Of a DNA stretch of 47,386 nt, positions 9,801-17,390 are shown one piece after another. Every line of letters begins with the position of its first letter. The stretch's first letter is position 1. This stretch comes from an uncultured Lachnospiraceae bacterium (GTDB taxonomy: Bacteria > Bacillota > Clostridia > Lachnospirales > Lachnospiraceae), in assembly GCA_910587935.1 (NCBI GenBank), contig CAJUNP010000024.1, forward strand, positions 1 to 47,386, read 5' to 3'. The notes under the pieces were generated by a model. The model did not search any database. It was given only the letters and a program-made list of their open reading frames with translations, and was not told the DNA's origin. A program made the translations under genes and the position numbers.

Positions 9801-10141
9801 AGGCGTATATAGTATTCCGCCCCGTCCATGGTACGGACGGTAATGGTGGGGGCGGCGGATTCAGAATCCATGGCAGGCGTGTAACCCGAAACGGTATAGT
9901 GGTAGCGCAGGGTTACGCCGCTGAAATCAGGTTTGGAAGGGTAGCGGAAGTCTAAGTGGCTTAAGGTATCCCGGGTAAACCAGGACATTCCTACAAGATC
10001 GCTTTTGGTACGGAAAACGCCTGTATTTTTAAAGCTTGTTCCGCTTTGCGTAACGGTAGCGGCCATGGCGTCAAAATTGAAGTTCGTAACCAGTAATTTG
10101 GGCTGCAGCTGGTAGACGGTATTGTTGTTTTTTTCTTCCAT
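6836..10141 (-). CDS. Large multidomain TIM-barrel-like protein with carbohydrate-binding-like and SH3-like modules
   Basis: An 1101-residue protein of uncertain function. By eye: residues about 1-230 form an all-beta N-terminal module; about 240-590 look like a (beta/alpha)8 barrel with candidate acidic residues in QLGESWWWY (near 400) and FMLEDYDYL (near 517), spaced like the two carboxylates of clan-A glycoside hydrolases. About 600-680 resemble a chitobiase-C-terminal/FN3-like module (PGNYAAPQNVVLSG, ISYTTN). About 687-840 resemble a CBM9/DOMON-like sugar-binding module (IDGDASEWK). About 847-910 resemble a bacterial SH3 module (VARVRKEPS). The last 190 residues are not recognised. No signal peptide or anchor is visible. 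The ATG at 10141 has AAGGAAGGG upstream, better than the ATG at 10174. Alternatives are an unusual glycosidase or a phage-tail-like protein. Confidence 0.65.
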   Translation of the reverse strand: MEEKNNNTVYQLQPKLLVTNFNFDAMAATVTQSGTSFKNTGVFRTKSDLVGMSWFTRDTLSHLDFRYPSKPDFSGVTLRYHYTVSGYTPAMDSESAAPTITVRTMDGAEYYIRLWNYIVDRPQDSWEKEAGNYLHKDVHFPEGRTPGDATGTEGNIVLDFDRLYAGWVPYIWQDPDGDGAGEWVENPDWIQVPTDNIKEIMWSFVPLGYNKETGYLEDSMPYEVEFCNWTVSGSCTLGPEAAAQAVTQVRLCDDYDDIYNMTPERVVSEYQKLGYRKLVNCYIGASHYYDKRYNSEKGKMNVKTEKPFNPAFEAWYADYLRRLHALGIKVIHSISMECVDPPDDWKQCNWAGVAGTTNWEPKPSLLSFVNYNVKMFYIEYVKGLARLSAAAGMQPVIQLGESWWWYIEDGVNNSPCFYDSATRYEYRHKYGREMHVFKTGNDSIEGHEDVLYFLRDKNGEFTWLLKNELKAAYPEALFTVLFFPPSVMDKTRAPEMMSIVNLPAEYWSYPNLDFFMLEDYDYLIDDHMWKHRDALNFVQNNLAYPPSLIHYFAGFVLDSSKLGVWKNINQAIVDGFNQQFGEVYIWAYAQVKRDGWHPPVLISADPKPGNYAAPQNVVLSGPAGCQISYTTNRISSRTAVASQTVSIPVNQSTTLYVTAQNGGKQNEYELSYTIPMREVDYQQNHIDGDASEWKKDSILAVGSGRTHNLCARTDSYNLYVMAEGSQLDTDSQLCLYLDMAGNTASGFREMGWVNSGIDYMVKNGELFRYTGTGTDYSWEKTGTVSFSRTAVCAEWAIPFSFINRTLPQPLYIGFGRDNGEYAPMLKNRLAEVSCLLAGASPDTTEKYVVLPKVARVRKEPSTDSESILRLDSGNRVNVMYKEADRDGNLWAAVKLDLEEYKMGWIYDELILPDKPVVTETFPEHYSMKINGKTEEKYPAKHWGIDGKFTNDNELTNGRYDIAIGPKFFIPGYPDDGKVNEDEFFAFNRYIDLTIRNRSTGEVEPEPIRCYARTIKAHTYNLYPDPRFMDGYSGTPTEQIEAGVENGLVQTGIRYPYASNSAEWAPANADASIIEFCNKSTGGINCNDFDLVRVTAYFCEEE

Positions 10142-10209
10142 AGGTATATCCCTTCCTTTCATATTAGTCCTCATGCAGTATGGGGGGGTGCGTTATTGTT
10201 CCTATTTCA

Positions 10210-10238
10210 ATTATAGTTTAAGTATTATTCAAATACAA
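10210..10238 (-). promoter_or_regulatory. Promoter for the TIM-barrel operon
   Basis: On the minus strand TTGTAT (10238-10233) and TATAAT (10215-10210) are 17 bases apart. The expected start is near 10203, about 60 bases before the ATG at 10141. Confidence 0.65.
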
Positions 10239-10264
10239 TCTTGATTTTATTAATTTTTATTTAT

Positions 10265-10297
10265 AAAAAAGACCGCCTTGTAATAGGGCGGTTTTTT
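10265..10297. terminator. Bidirectional terminator-like hairpin between divergent genes
   Basis: ACCGCC (10272-10277) pairs with GGCGGT (10287-10292). It is flanked by AAAAAA on the left and TTTTTT on the right, so it can stop transcription either way. No plus-strand gene lies upstream for it to end, which suggests that a gene was lost or that the hairpin guards the divergent region. Confidence 0.65.
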
Positions 10298-10306
10298 GCA
10301 TATAAT
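10278..10306 (+). promoter_or_regulatory. Promoter overlapping the terminator hairpin
   Basis: TTGTAA (10278-10283) and TATAAT (10301-10306) are 17 bases apart, leading to the ATG at 10338. The -35 box lies in the hairpin loop and the right arm of the stem fills the spacer. Confidence 0.5.
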
Positions 10307-10337
10307 TATATGAAAGAAAAGTGGGGCGCCGGGGACT

Positions 10338-10925
10338 ATGAATGAAACACTAAAACAAAACAGAGACAGCTGGGACAAAATGGCCGATTCTTATTTGGGG
10401 ACGGATGCGCTGCCGATTTACGGATGTTTTGTTCCGACGGAAGACGAATTACACCTGTTTCCTGATTTATCAGTTAGAAGGTTTTGGATATCGGCTGTGG
10501 AAGCGGGCATTCTTTGGAGTGGTGCAAAAAAAGAGGGGCAGCAGAATTATGGGGACTGGATTTATCGTCCAGACAAATAGAAAATTCCAAAAGATATTTG
10601 TCAGAGAGGGGATATAGTTTCAAGCTGTATATTTCTCCTATGGAAAGCGAGTGCGGTCTCCCCAAAGCATATTTTGATGTGGTATATTTCATATATGCGA
10701 TAGGCTGGACAATGGATTTACGGACAGCCGGTAACTGTACAAAACCGCCGCCTTTCCGAGTATATTAACGAACTTGCAGGTGCCGGATTTGCTATAGAAC
10801 GGCTGATTGAAGAAACAGACAAGGATATTTTGTCCCACCCTGCGGAATTTTCAACTAAATATTATTCTCCATGGAAAGCAGCAAAATTTCCACTTTCATT
10901 TATTGTAAAAGCAAGAAAGCTGTAA
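10338..10925 (+). pseudogene. Broken class I SAM-dependent methyltransferase
   Basis: Three pieces of one methyltransferase lie in order but in different frames. The first (from 10338) reads NRDSWDKMADSYLG, a normal start. A one-base shift near 10482 moves the frame to LDIGCGSGHSLEWCKKRG, the SAM-binding motif I. That frame runs to YFIYAIGWTMDL, after which sequence is missing: the text jumps near 10725 to a third frame reading GQPVTVQNRRLSEYINELAGAGF and ends KARKL at 10925. About 50-80 residues seem deleted at the jump. No single frame gives a full enzyme, so it is almost certainly non-functional. Confidence 0.85.
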
Positions 10926-10942
10926 TAAAAAGGAGGAGTAGG

Positions 10943-11497
10943 ATGAAGAAATTAATACTGATAACCGGTGATCTTGCTACTGGGAAATCCGCTTTTTCAG
11001 CGATTCTGTCTGACCGGTATAAATGCAGCGTATTTAATAAAGATACTTTAAAAGAGGTGTTGTCCGATACGATCGGTTTTACAAACCGGGAAGAAAATCT
11101 GAAGCTGTCCGCAGCGGCGATTGAGTTAATGCTGCATATCTTCAGGGAATTTACGAAATTTGATAAGGACCTGATTCTGGAAGCTAATTTTCACGGGGCG
11201 GAGCTGGAGCATTTTCATGAAGCGGCCCGTACTGCCGGCTATAAGGTATTGGTTCTTGCTCTGCACGGAGATATGCAGATTTTACATAGACGGTATATTA
11301 ACCGCATAGAGAATGAAAACCGGCATCCCGTCCACCTGAGTACAACCCTGCATATTTTTGAGGATTTCAAGAATTATCTGGAGGCTGCAAGAAAAGAAAA
11401 GCTTACAGGCAGTATCATTGAAATTTCCGCAGACGATTTTTCTTATCAAACGGATCCGGCTTTGCTTGCAAGACTGGATCAGTTTATGGGACCATAG
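10943..11497 (+). CDS. P-loop NTPase, small-molecule kinase-like
   Basis: A 184-residue protein with a Walker A motif GDLATGKS at residues 8-15, followed by a nucleotide-kinase-like layout with LILEANFH near the middle and RYINRIENENRHP as a possible lid. It resembles small AAA/zeta-toxin-like or sugar/antibiotic kinases; the substrate is unknown. The ATG at 10943 is preceded by AAGGAGGAG. A longer frame from 10871 would overlap the broken methyltransferase. It stands alone between two pseudogenes and appears intact. Confidence 0.75.
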   Translation: MKKLILITGDLATGKSAFSAILSDRYKCSVFNKDTLKEVLSDTIGFTNREENLKLSAAAIELMLHIFREFTKFDKDLILEANFHGAELEHFHEAARTAGYKVLVLALHGDMQILHRRYINRIENENRHPVHLSTTLHIFEDFKNYLEAARKEKLTGSIIEISADDFSYQTDPALLARLDQFMGP

Positions 11498-11578
11498 ACT
11501 GCCTGTAAGAACGAATAGAATCCCGCTGTGCGGATTTCTTCAAAGTTTTTAATTCCAATGGGCAGATAAGGTAAAATT

Positions 11579-11935
11579 ATGATGAAGATTTTTGAGAGCG
11601 AATATCGGTTCATGCAGATTTTATGGGAATATGAGCCGGTTAACAGTACGGAACTGGTAAAGCTGTGCAATCAGGAGCTGGGATGGAAAAAGTCCACTAC
11701 CTATACAGTAATTAAGAAGCTGGCCCAAAAGCATGCCCTGGCCAATGAAAATGCAACGGTCACTTCTCTGGTTACCAAAGAGACAGTTGACAGACAGGCG
11801 GGAGAGGAGCTTCTTGAAAGAACCTGCAACGGCAATATTCCCGCATTTCTGGCCGCATTTTTGAAGGATCGGAAGCTGTCGAAGGAGGATGTGGATAAAA
11901 TCAAACAACTGATCGATGAAGCAGAAGAAGGATGA
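11579..11935 (+). CDS. BlaI/MecI/CopY-family transcriptional repressor
   Basis: A 118-residue winged-helix repressor of the penicillinase-repressor type. SEYRFMQILWEYEPVNSTELVKL and KKSTTYTVIKKLAQKHAL are the typical DNA-binding text; the C-terminal half is the dimer region that a BlaR1-type peptidase would cut. The gene lies six bases before the M56 peptidase gene, the standard pairing. Since that partner is broken, the repressor may no longer be inactivated by its signal. Two ATGs stand side by side at 11579 and 11582. Confidence 0.88.
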   Translation: MMKIFESEYRFMQILWEYEPVNSTELVKLCNQELGWKKSTTYTVIKKLAQKHALANENATVTSLVTKETVDRQAGEELLERTCNGNIPAFLAAFLKDRKLSKEDVDKIKQLIDEAEEG

Positions 11936-11941
11936 TGCGCA

Positions 11942-13199
11942 ATGATTGAACGTTTTTGGATAATGAGTATTCAGGCGGCTGTTTTAATTACGGCGGTACT
12001 GCTTATCAGGCAGCTTTTTAAGAGATGTTCGAAAGTTTACGGCTATTGTCTGTGGATGCTGGTGCTGCTGCGTCTTTTATGTCCGGTTTTTATTGAAAGC
12101 AAAATAAGCTTGCAGCCGGATTTTAAAGACATGGAGAATCTGCTTCCGGGAGAAGGGACTATCCCGCAGCTTTCTCCTGCGTCTCCAGTCATGGAGGATA
12201 ATGGGACAAATCCGCAGACGAGTTTCTACGGCGGTTCGGGAAGAAGGAAACGTATTCCGGTGTGAACGTATTGAGGCTCCTTTTGTTATGGGTGTGATCC
12301 GGCCGAAAATTTATCTGCCCTACGGGACTGATGGAGAAGAGCGCAGGTATATTCTTGCTCATGAGCGGATTCACATCAGGCATGGCGATCCGGTTATTCG
12401 TATGGCGGCAATTTTTGCAATCTGCCTGCATTGGTGGAATCCCCTTGTCTGGTACGGCATGTATAAGATGACACAGGACATGGAAATGTTTTGCGATGAA
12501 ACCGTTCTGGCAGGGGCTGATCCAAAAGACAGGAAAGGCTATTCCACAGCGCTGCTTCATGCTGCAATGAAACAAAGCGGTTTTTCCGTTGTTCTTCCCT
12601 TTGGAGAAACAAAAACGGAACAGAGAATCCGCAACATACTGAAAAAAAAGAAGAATGGGATCCTGATAACCCTTTTATCGGCGGGCCTGTTTCTTGGATG
12701 CGCCGCTGTGTTTCTGACTGTTCCCTTTGCTGCAAAGGCGGAGCTTACGCAGCAGCCGGACGAATCCGCACAGCACAGGGACGGCTTTAAAGAACCCCGG
12801 CTGACTTATGAAGAAACATCGTATTCCATGACGGAAAATGAGCTTTCGGAGAGAGAAAAACGTCTTGCAGTCCGTGCCCTGCAGGATTTATATGACCTGA
12901 CAGGAACACAGGTAGAAGCCTGCTTCTATACCTGCTGCGATAATATTTTTTTCTTTGGCATGGAAAAAGGGGATATTACGCACAGCAGAGATTTTTATCA
13001 CAGGGCCTTTGGGCCGGAGGAAGGATATCCGGAGCTTTTTATACCCTCTATAGGAATGGCAAATGCCAGAAGGGTGTGGTTTTCTCCGGTTCAGCAATAT
13101 GATATTCCTGTCAGTATAGAAGAGATGAATACCGAAGAACAGGCGGTCTGGTTTTTAGAGCGCAGCGCGGTTTTCCGGAAGTTCGAGGCCAATGCTTAA
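11942..13199 (+). pseudogene. Broken M56 (BlaR1/MecR1-type) membrane metallopeptidase
   Basis: Two frames together make a BlaR1-like sensor peptidase with its middle missing. The first (11942-12265) holds two membrane helices (QAAVLITAVLLIRQL and GYCLWMLVLLRLLCPVF). The second (in frame to 13199) starts in VSTAVREEGNVFRCERIEAPFVMG and holds the zinc site AHERIHIRHGD, ICLHWWNPLVWY, another membrane helix and an extracellular C-terminal region. The text between, which should hold a further membrane segment, is deleted and the frame changes near 12200-12215. The HExxH region survives but cannot be made in one chain with the N-terminus. It follows the BlaI gene directly. Confidence 0.8.
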
Positions 13200-13593
13200 C
13201 CCCAGATCATGATGATTTGGACTGTTACGGGACAGCTCCCCCGCGATTGCACTTTGAAATAAGACGGCAAGCGCCTGTGCGCCCCACCGTGTTTGTTGTA
13301 CCGGGAACAAGTTTACAGTCTGCTTGTCATTGACGATTTAGGAGTGGAGCGCAGTATCGAGTGTGCCATATCTTTGCAATAGCGATTATGCTAAGAGAGT
13401 AGGAAAAAATGAATGTGTATGCCCCATAGTGTGAAAGGAGAAAAATCACCAAATGAAATTTAGGAAATCACGTACATAATTGAAGGCGAGCAACAGGAAA
13501 GGCTGTCGGCATTGGCAGAGCGTTATGAAAAAGTTAATGGGTGGAAGTTGCTGGGGTGAATAGAACATATATTTAACATTTCGACAAATATAA
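13200..13593. other. Gene-free stretch with mobile-element scraps
   Basis: No complete gene is visible between the M56 remnant and galK. The reading from about 13311 to 13382 (plus) gives LLVIDDLGVERSIECA, a piece of a DnaC/IstB-like ATPase (Walker B region), which ends at a stop. Near 13470-13559 another short frame reads EGEQQERLSALAERYEKVNGWKLLG and ends in TGA; I do not recognise it. Both look like leftovers of a lost integrative or transposable element. Confidence 0.5.
13311..13382 (+). pseudogene. Fragment of a DnaC/IstB-like ATPase
   Basis: The frame reads VYSLLVIDDLGVERSIECA and then stops. LLVIDDLGVER is the Walker B region of helicase-loader or IstB-type ATPases carried by integrative elements and insertion sequences. 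Neither the Walker A region nor the C-terminal part is found nearby. Confidence 0.45.
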
Positions 13594-13630
13594 ATAACAA
13601 ACCGATGTAGTGCCCGGTTTGTTATTTTAT
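13594..13630 (+). terminator. Strong hairpin with T-rich tail before galK
   Basis: An 11-bp perfect stem (13594-13604 with 13615-13625) has a 10-base loop and is followed by TTTTATTAT. It insulates the gal genes from the decayed region upstream. Confidence 0.75.
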
Positions 13631-13679
13631 TATAATCAAATCAGAAACAGCCGCGCGGACGGCAGATTGGAGGAACAGC

Positions 13680-14861
13680 ATGAACGGCAGCCAGGACATG
13701 AAAGAGAAGGTATTGCAGAAGTTTGCAGAAGTATTCGGAGACCGGGAAGACGTTTCGGTTTATTTCGCGCCGGGGCGCGTCAACCTGATCGGGGAGCATA
13801 CGGATTACAATGGCGGGCACGTATTTCCCTGTGCGCTGACCATCGGAACGTATGGAGCGGCAAGAAAACGAAACGACAGAAAACTGCGGTTTTATTCCAT
13901 GAATTTTGAAGCAATCGGTCTGATCGAGACGGATCTGGACGATTTAAAGCCTTATAAAGAGGCGGACTGGACCAATTATCCCAAAGGAATCCTGTGGGCG
14001 TTTGAAGAAAAAGGCATGAAGATTCCCGCGGGAATGGATCTTGTTTTATACGGTAATATTCCCAACGGCTCCGGTCTGTCATCTTCGGCGTCGATAGAAG
14101 TACTGACCGGCTATATACTGAAGGATTTCTTTGGTTTTGATGTGACGAATCAGGACCTGGCCCTGATCGGTCAGTTTTCCGAAAATAAGTTTAATGGGGT
14201 GAACTGCGGTATTATGGATCAGTTTGCTATTGCCATGGGAAAAGCGGGACACGCGATTTTTCTGGATACGGCGGATTTGTCCTGCCAATACGCGCCGGTT
14301 CGTTTAAACGGCGCAAAAATCGTAATTTCCTGCAGCAATAAAAAAAGAGGACTGGGCGATTCCAAATATAACGAGCGCAGAAGCGAGTGCGAAGCCGCTC
14401 TTGCAAAGCTACGGAAGGAACTGGATATTCAGTCTTTGGGTGATTTGAGTGAAGCGCAGTTTGAGGAGAAAAAGGGGCTGATTGAAGATCCGGTGCAGGT
14501 GCGCCGTGCGCGCCATGCGGTCTATGAGAACCGGCGTACCATACAGGCGGTGGAGGCTCTCGATGCCGGTGATCTGGCGCAGTTCGGCAAACTTATGAAC
14601 GCTTCGCACATATCCCTTCGGGATGATTATGAGGTGACAGGAAAGGAGCTCGATACGCTGGTGGAGGAAGCCTGGAAGATCGACGGCGTGATCGGTTCCC
14701 GGATGACCGGGGCCGGTTTTGGAGGATGTACCGTGAGCATCGTGAAAGAGGAAGCGGTAGAAACATTTATTGATAAAGTGGGGGCGGCTTATCTGGACAA
14801 AATCGGATACAGCGCAGATTTTTATGCGGTGGAAATCGGCGGCGGTCCCTGTAGATTATGA
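13680..14861 (+). CDS. galK: Galactokinase
   Basis: A 393-residue GHMP kinase that phosphorylates galactose to galactose-1-phosphate in the Leloir pathway. The signature GRVNLIGEHTDYNGG lies near residues 32-46, the ATP loop IPNGSGLSSSAS near 127-138, and the C-terminal GSRMTGAGFGGCTV near 341-354; length is normal. GGAGG lies about 7 bases before the ATG at 13680. galT follows closely, so the two form an operon. No UDP-glucose epimerase is in the window. Confidence 0.96.
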   Translation: MNGSQDMKEKVLQKFAEVFGDREDVSVYFAPGRVNLIGEHTDYNGGHVFPCALTIGTYGAARKRNDRKLRFYSMNFEAIGLIETDLDDLKPYKEADWTNYPKGILWAFEEKGMKIPAGMDLVLYGNIPNGSGLSSSASIEVLTGYILKDFFGFDVTNQDLALIGQFSENKFNGVNCGIMDQFAIAMGKAGHAIFLDTADLSCQYAPVRLNGAKIVISCSNKKRGLGDSKYNERRSECEAALAKLRKELDIQSLGDLSEAQFEEKKGLIEDPVQVRRARHAVYENRRTIQAVEALDAGDLAQFGKLMNASHISLRDDYEVTGKELDTLVEEAWKIDGVIGSRMTGAGFGGCTVSIVKEEAVETFIDKVGAAYLDKIGYSADFYAVEIGGGPCRL

Positions 14862-14890
14862 AAAATTCCATAGACGGGAGGGGTATTACC

Positions 14891-16405
14891 ATGATACAGG
14901 AAAATATTATAAAACTGGTTTCTTATGCAACGGCCTGCGGCCTTTGCGCTCCGGAGGACAGAATATTTACCATTAACCGGCTGCTGGAGCTTTTCAGGCT
15001 GGACAGTCCCGAAGCGGAAGGAAAAAAAGCAGATCCGGCGTTTACCATGAAGACGGACGAACTGGAAAAGGTTTTGGGGGAAATGCTGGACTATGCATAT
15101 GAACAGAGACTTTTACCGGAGAACAGCGTTACGTACCGGGATTTGTTCGATACGAAAATTATGGGTATGCTGATGCCCCGTCCCAGTGAAGTGATACAAA
15201 GATTCCGGGAGCTTTACAGGCAGTCTCCCGCCGCAGCTACGGATTATTTCTATAAGCTCAGCCAGGACTGTGATTACATCCGGCGTTACCGTATTGAAAA
15301 GGATCAGAAATGGGTGGTATCCACGGAATACGGAGATCTGGATATTACTGTTAATCTTTCCAAACCGGAGAAAGACCCGAAAGCCATTGCGGCGGCGGGG
15401 AGCACAAAGCAGAGCGGCTATCCCAAATGCTTATTATGTGTGGAAAACGAAGGCTATGCGGGAAGAATTAACCACCCTGCAAGGCAGAACCACAGAGTCA
15501 TTCCGGTTGAAATTAACGCAAGCCGGTGGGGATTCCAGTATTCTCCTTACGTTTATTATAACGAGCACTGCATTGTATTTAATTCGGAGCATGTTCCCAT
15601 GCGCATTGATCATGCCGCCTTTTGCAAGCTGTTTGATTTTGTTAAGCAGTTCCCCCATTATTTTGTGGGCTCCAATGCGGATCTTCCCATTGTGGGCGGT
15701 TCGATTTTAAGCCATGACCATTTCCAGGGCGGCCATTATGAATTTGCCATGGCAAAGGCGCCTGTGGAAAAAGAATTTACCGTGAAAGACTATGAAGATG
15801 TGAAAGCAGGCGTTGTGAAATGGCCCATGTCCGTGATTCGTCTCAGCGGAAAGGATACGGAACGCGTCATAGCCCTTGCAGACGTTATTTTAAATAAATG
15901 GCGTTCCTATACGGATGCGGAAGCCTTTATTTATGCCGAAACCGGCGGAGAACCCCACAATACCATTACCCCCATCGCCAGAAAGCGCGGGGAAAATTAC
16001 GAACTGGACCTGGTGCTGCGCAATAACATAACGACGCCGGAGCATCCCCTCGGCGTATACCATCCCCATACAAAGCTGCATCACATTAAAAAAGAAAATA
16101 TAGGATTGATCGAAGTAATGGGCCTGGCGGTACTTCCTGCAAGGCTGAAAACAGAGATGGCGGATCTGGCGGATGCGGTTCTTGCCGGAAAAGATTTAAG
16201 AAAAGAAGAAGACCTTCGGAAGCACGCCGACTGGGTGGAGGAATTTCTGCCAAAATATGAAAAAGTTTCCCGGGATACCATACACGAAATTTTGCAGCAG
16301 GAAATCGGCCTTGTTTTTATGCAGGTTCTGGAAGACGCCGGAGTGTATAAAAGGACGCCGGAGGGACAGGAGGCGTTTGCAAGGTTTTTGGATACGTTGA
16401 GGTAA
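14891..16405 (+). CDS. galT: UDP-glucose-hexose-1-phosphate uridylyltransferase, class 2
   Basis: A 504-residue enzyme that exchanges galactose-1-phosphate with UDP-glucose, the second Leloir step. It belongs to the long Firmicute-type GalT, distinct from the E. coli type. FVGSNADLPIVGGSILSHDH and ETGGEPHNTITPIARKR are family blocks. The ATG at 14891 has GGGAGG ten bases upstream. An in-frame ATG at 14858 overlaps the galK stop and is less likely, since it would add 11 residues and lacks its own site. The next regulator starts three bases after the stop. Confidence 0.95.
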   Translation: MIQENIIKLVSYATACGLCAPEDRIFTINRLLELFRLDSPEAEGKKADPAFTMKTDELEKVLGEMLDYAYEQRLLPENSVTYRDLFDTKIMGMLMPRPSEVIQRFRELYRQSPAAATDYFYKLSQDCDYIRRYRIEKDQKWVVSTEYGDLDITVNLSKPEKDPKAIAAAGSTKQSGYPKCLLCVENEGYAGRINHPARQNHRVIPVEINASRWGFQYSPYVYYNEHCIVFNSEHVPMRIDHAAFCKLFDFVKQFPHYFVGSNADLPIVGGSILSHDHFQGGHYEFAMAKAPVEKEFTVKDYEDVKAGVVKWPMSVIRLSGKDTERVIALADVILNKWRSYTDAEAFIYAETGGEPHNTITPIARKRGENYELDLVLRNNITTPEHPLGVYHPHTKLHHIKKENIGLIEVMGLAVLPARLKTEMADLADAVLAGKDLRKEEDLRKHADWVEEFLPKYEKVSRDTIHEILQQEIGLVFMQVLEDAGVYKRTPEGQEAFARFLDTLR

Positions 16406-16407
16406 TC

Positions 16408-17304
16408 ATGTCAGACAGCCGTTTGTTCAAAATTTTATATTATCTTTTAGACAAAGCACACGCTACGGCTCCCGAATTGGCAAATCAATTTGAAGTTTCC
16501 GTAAGAACCGTATACCGTGACGTAGAAGCCTTAAGCGGCGCCGGTATTCCCGTATATACCGAACCCGGAAGAAACGGCGGCATATATTTGCTGCCGGGTT
16601 TCATTTTGGACAGAGTGCTGCTGTCTGAAACTGAAAAGCAGGAAATATTGACAGCCATACAAAGCATATCCGCCACCGGTTATACCGACGGGAAAGAAAT
16701 ACGGACTAAGTTGTCCGCACTTTTCCATGTAAATACGGAAAATTGGTTGGAGGTAGATTTTTCGCGCTGGGGAAAATCCGCCTGCGATAACGCAAAGTTT
16801 GAGATACTGAAAACGGCGGTAATACAGCATAAGGAAATAAAGATAGTGTATGAAAATACCGACAGTAAAAGAAGCGAACGTATTATTCAGCCGTTAAAGC
16901 TGTCCTATAAATCAAAAGAATGGTATCTGAAAGCGTTCTGCCTTCAAAAGCAGGATTTCCGTATGTTCAAATTAAACCGTATTATGGGACTGGAGTTATC
17001 GGAGCGGACTTTTGTTCCAAAGACATACCCGGAATCCTGGGACCGCTCTTTGCAGACGTGTCCCCGGATCGTCCTTTTGTTTTCAAAAGAAATTGCGTAC
17101 CGTGTTTATGATGAGTTTGACGAATCCCAGATTGAATATCAAAAAAACGGCGATTTAATTGTTCGAGCCGAAATGCCTGTCGATGCATGGCTGATCGGTT
17201 ATCTTCTTTCATTTGGGGCCTGGGTTGAAGTGCTTGAACCTGTAAAAATACGTGAAATTTTAGCCGCGCAGGCATTGGCGGTTTATGAAAAAAATAAACC
17301 CTGA
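16408..17304 (+). CDS. YafY-type HTH/WYL-domain transcriptional regulator
   Basis: A 298-residue regulator: N-terminal winged helix (residues about 1-60, KAHATAPELANQFEVSVRTVYRDVEALSGAGIP) and a WYL ligand-sensing domain from about 140 (KSKEWYLKAFCLQKQDFRMFKLNRI). WYL proteins of this layout sense small ligands or nucleic acid; the ligand here is unknown. It begins three bases after galT and is probably cotranscribed, but a role in galactose control is only an inference from position. Its TGA stop lies inside the left arm of a 13-bp hairpin. Confidence 0.85.
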   Translation: MSDSRLFKILYYLLDKAHATAPELANQFEVSVRTVYRDVEALSGAGIPVYTEPGRNGGIYLLPGFILDRVLLSETEKQEILTAIQSISATGYTDGKEIRTKLSALFHVNTENWLEVDFSRWGKSACDNAKFEILKTAVIQHKEIKIVYENTDSKRSERIIQPLKLSYKSKEWYLKAFCLQKQDFRMFKLNRIMGLELSERTFVPKTYPESWDRSLQTCPRIVLLFSKEIAYRVYDEFDESQIEYQKNGDLIVRAEMPVDAWLIGYLLSFGAWVEVLEPVKIREILAAQALAVYEKNKP

Positions 17305-17324
17305 CAGAAGATGTCAGGGTTTAT
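17294..17324 (-). terminator. 13-bp perfect hairpin, terminator-like on the minus strand
   Basis: Arms 17294-17306 and 17312-17324 pair perfectly around a 5-base loop. On the minus strand the stem is followed by TTTTTTC; on the plus strand no T-run follows. The stop of the WYL regulator is inside the left arm. No minus-strand gene is seen upstream of it, so its role may be to block antisense transcription or protect the 3' end. Confidence 0.5.
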
Positions 17325-17390
17325 GCGCTATAGTAAATCCTATAGCAATAAGCAATTACGGTACGTTCAGACGTAAAAAGGAGGACAAAT

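Noticed and set aside
9329..9955. A 208-residue plus-strand frame inside the TIM-barrel gene
   Set aside because: It is antisense to a gene with clear start signals and domain-like text, and has no start signals or family features of its own.
14858..14890. Upstream ATG of galT overlapping galK
   Set aside because: The ATG at 14891 has a strong binding site and gives the normal N-terminus.
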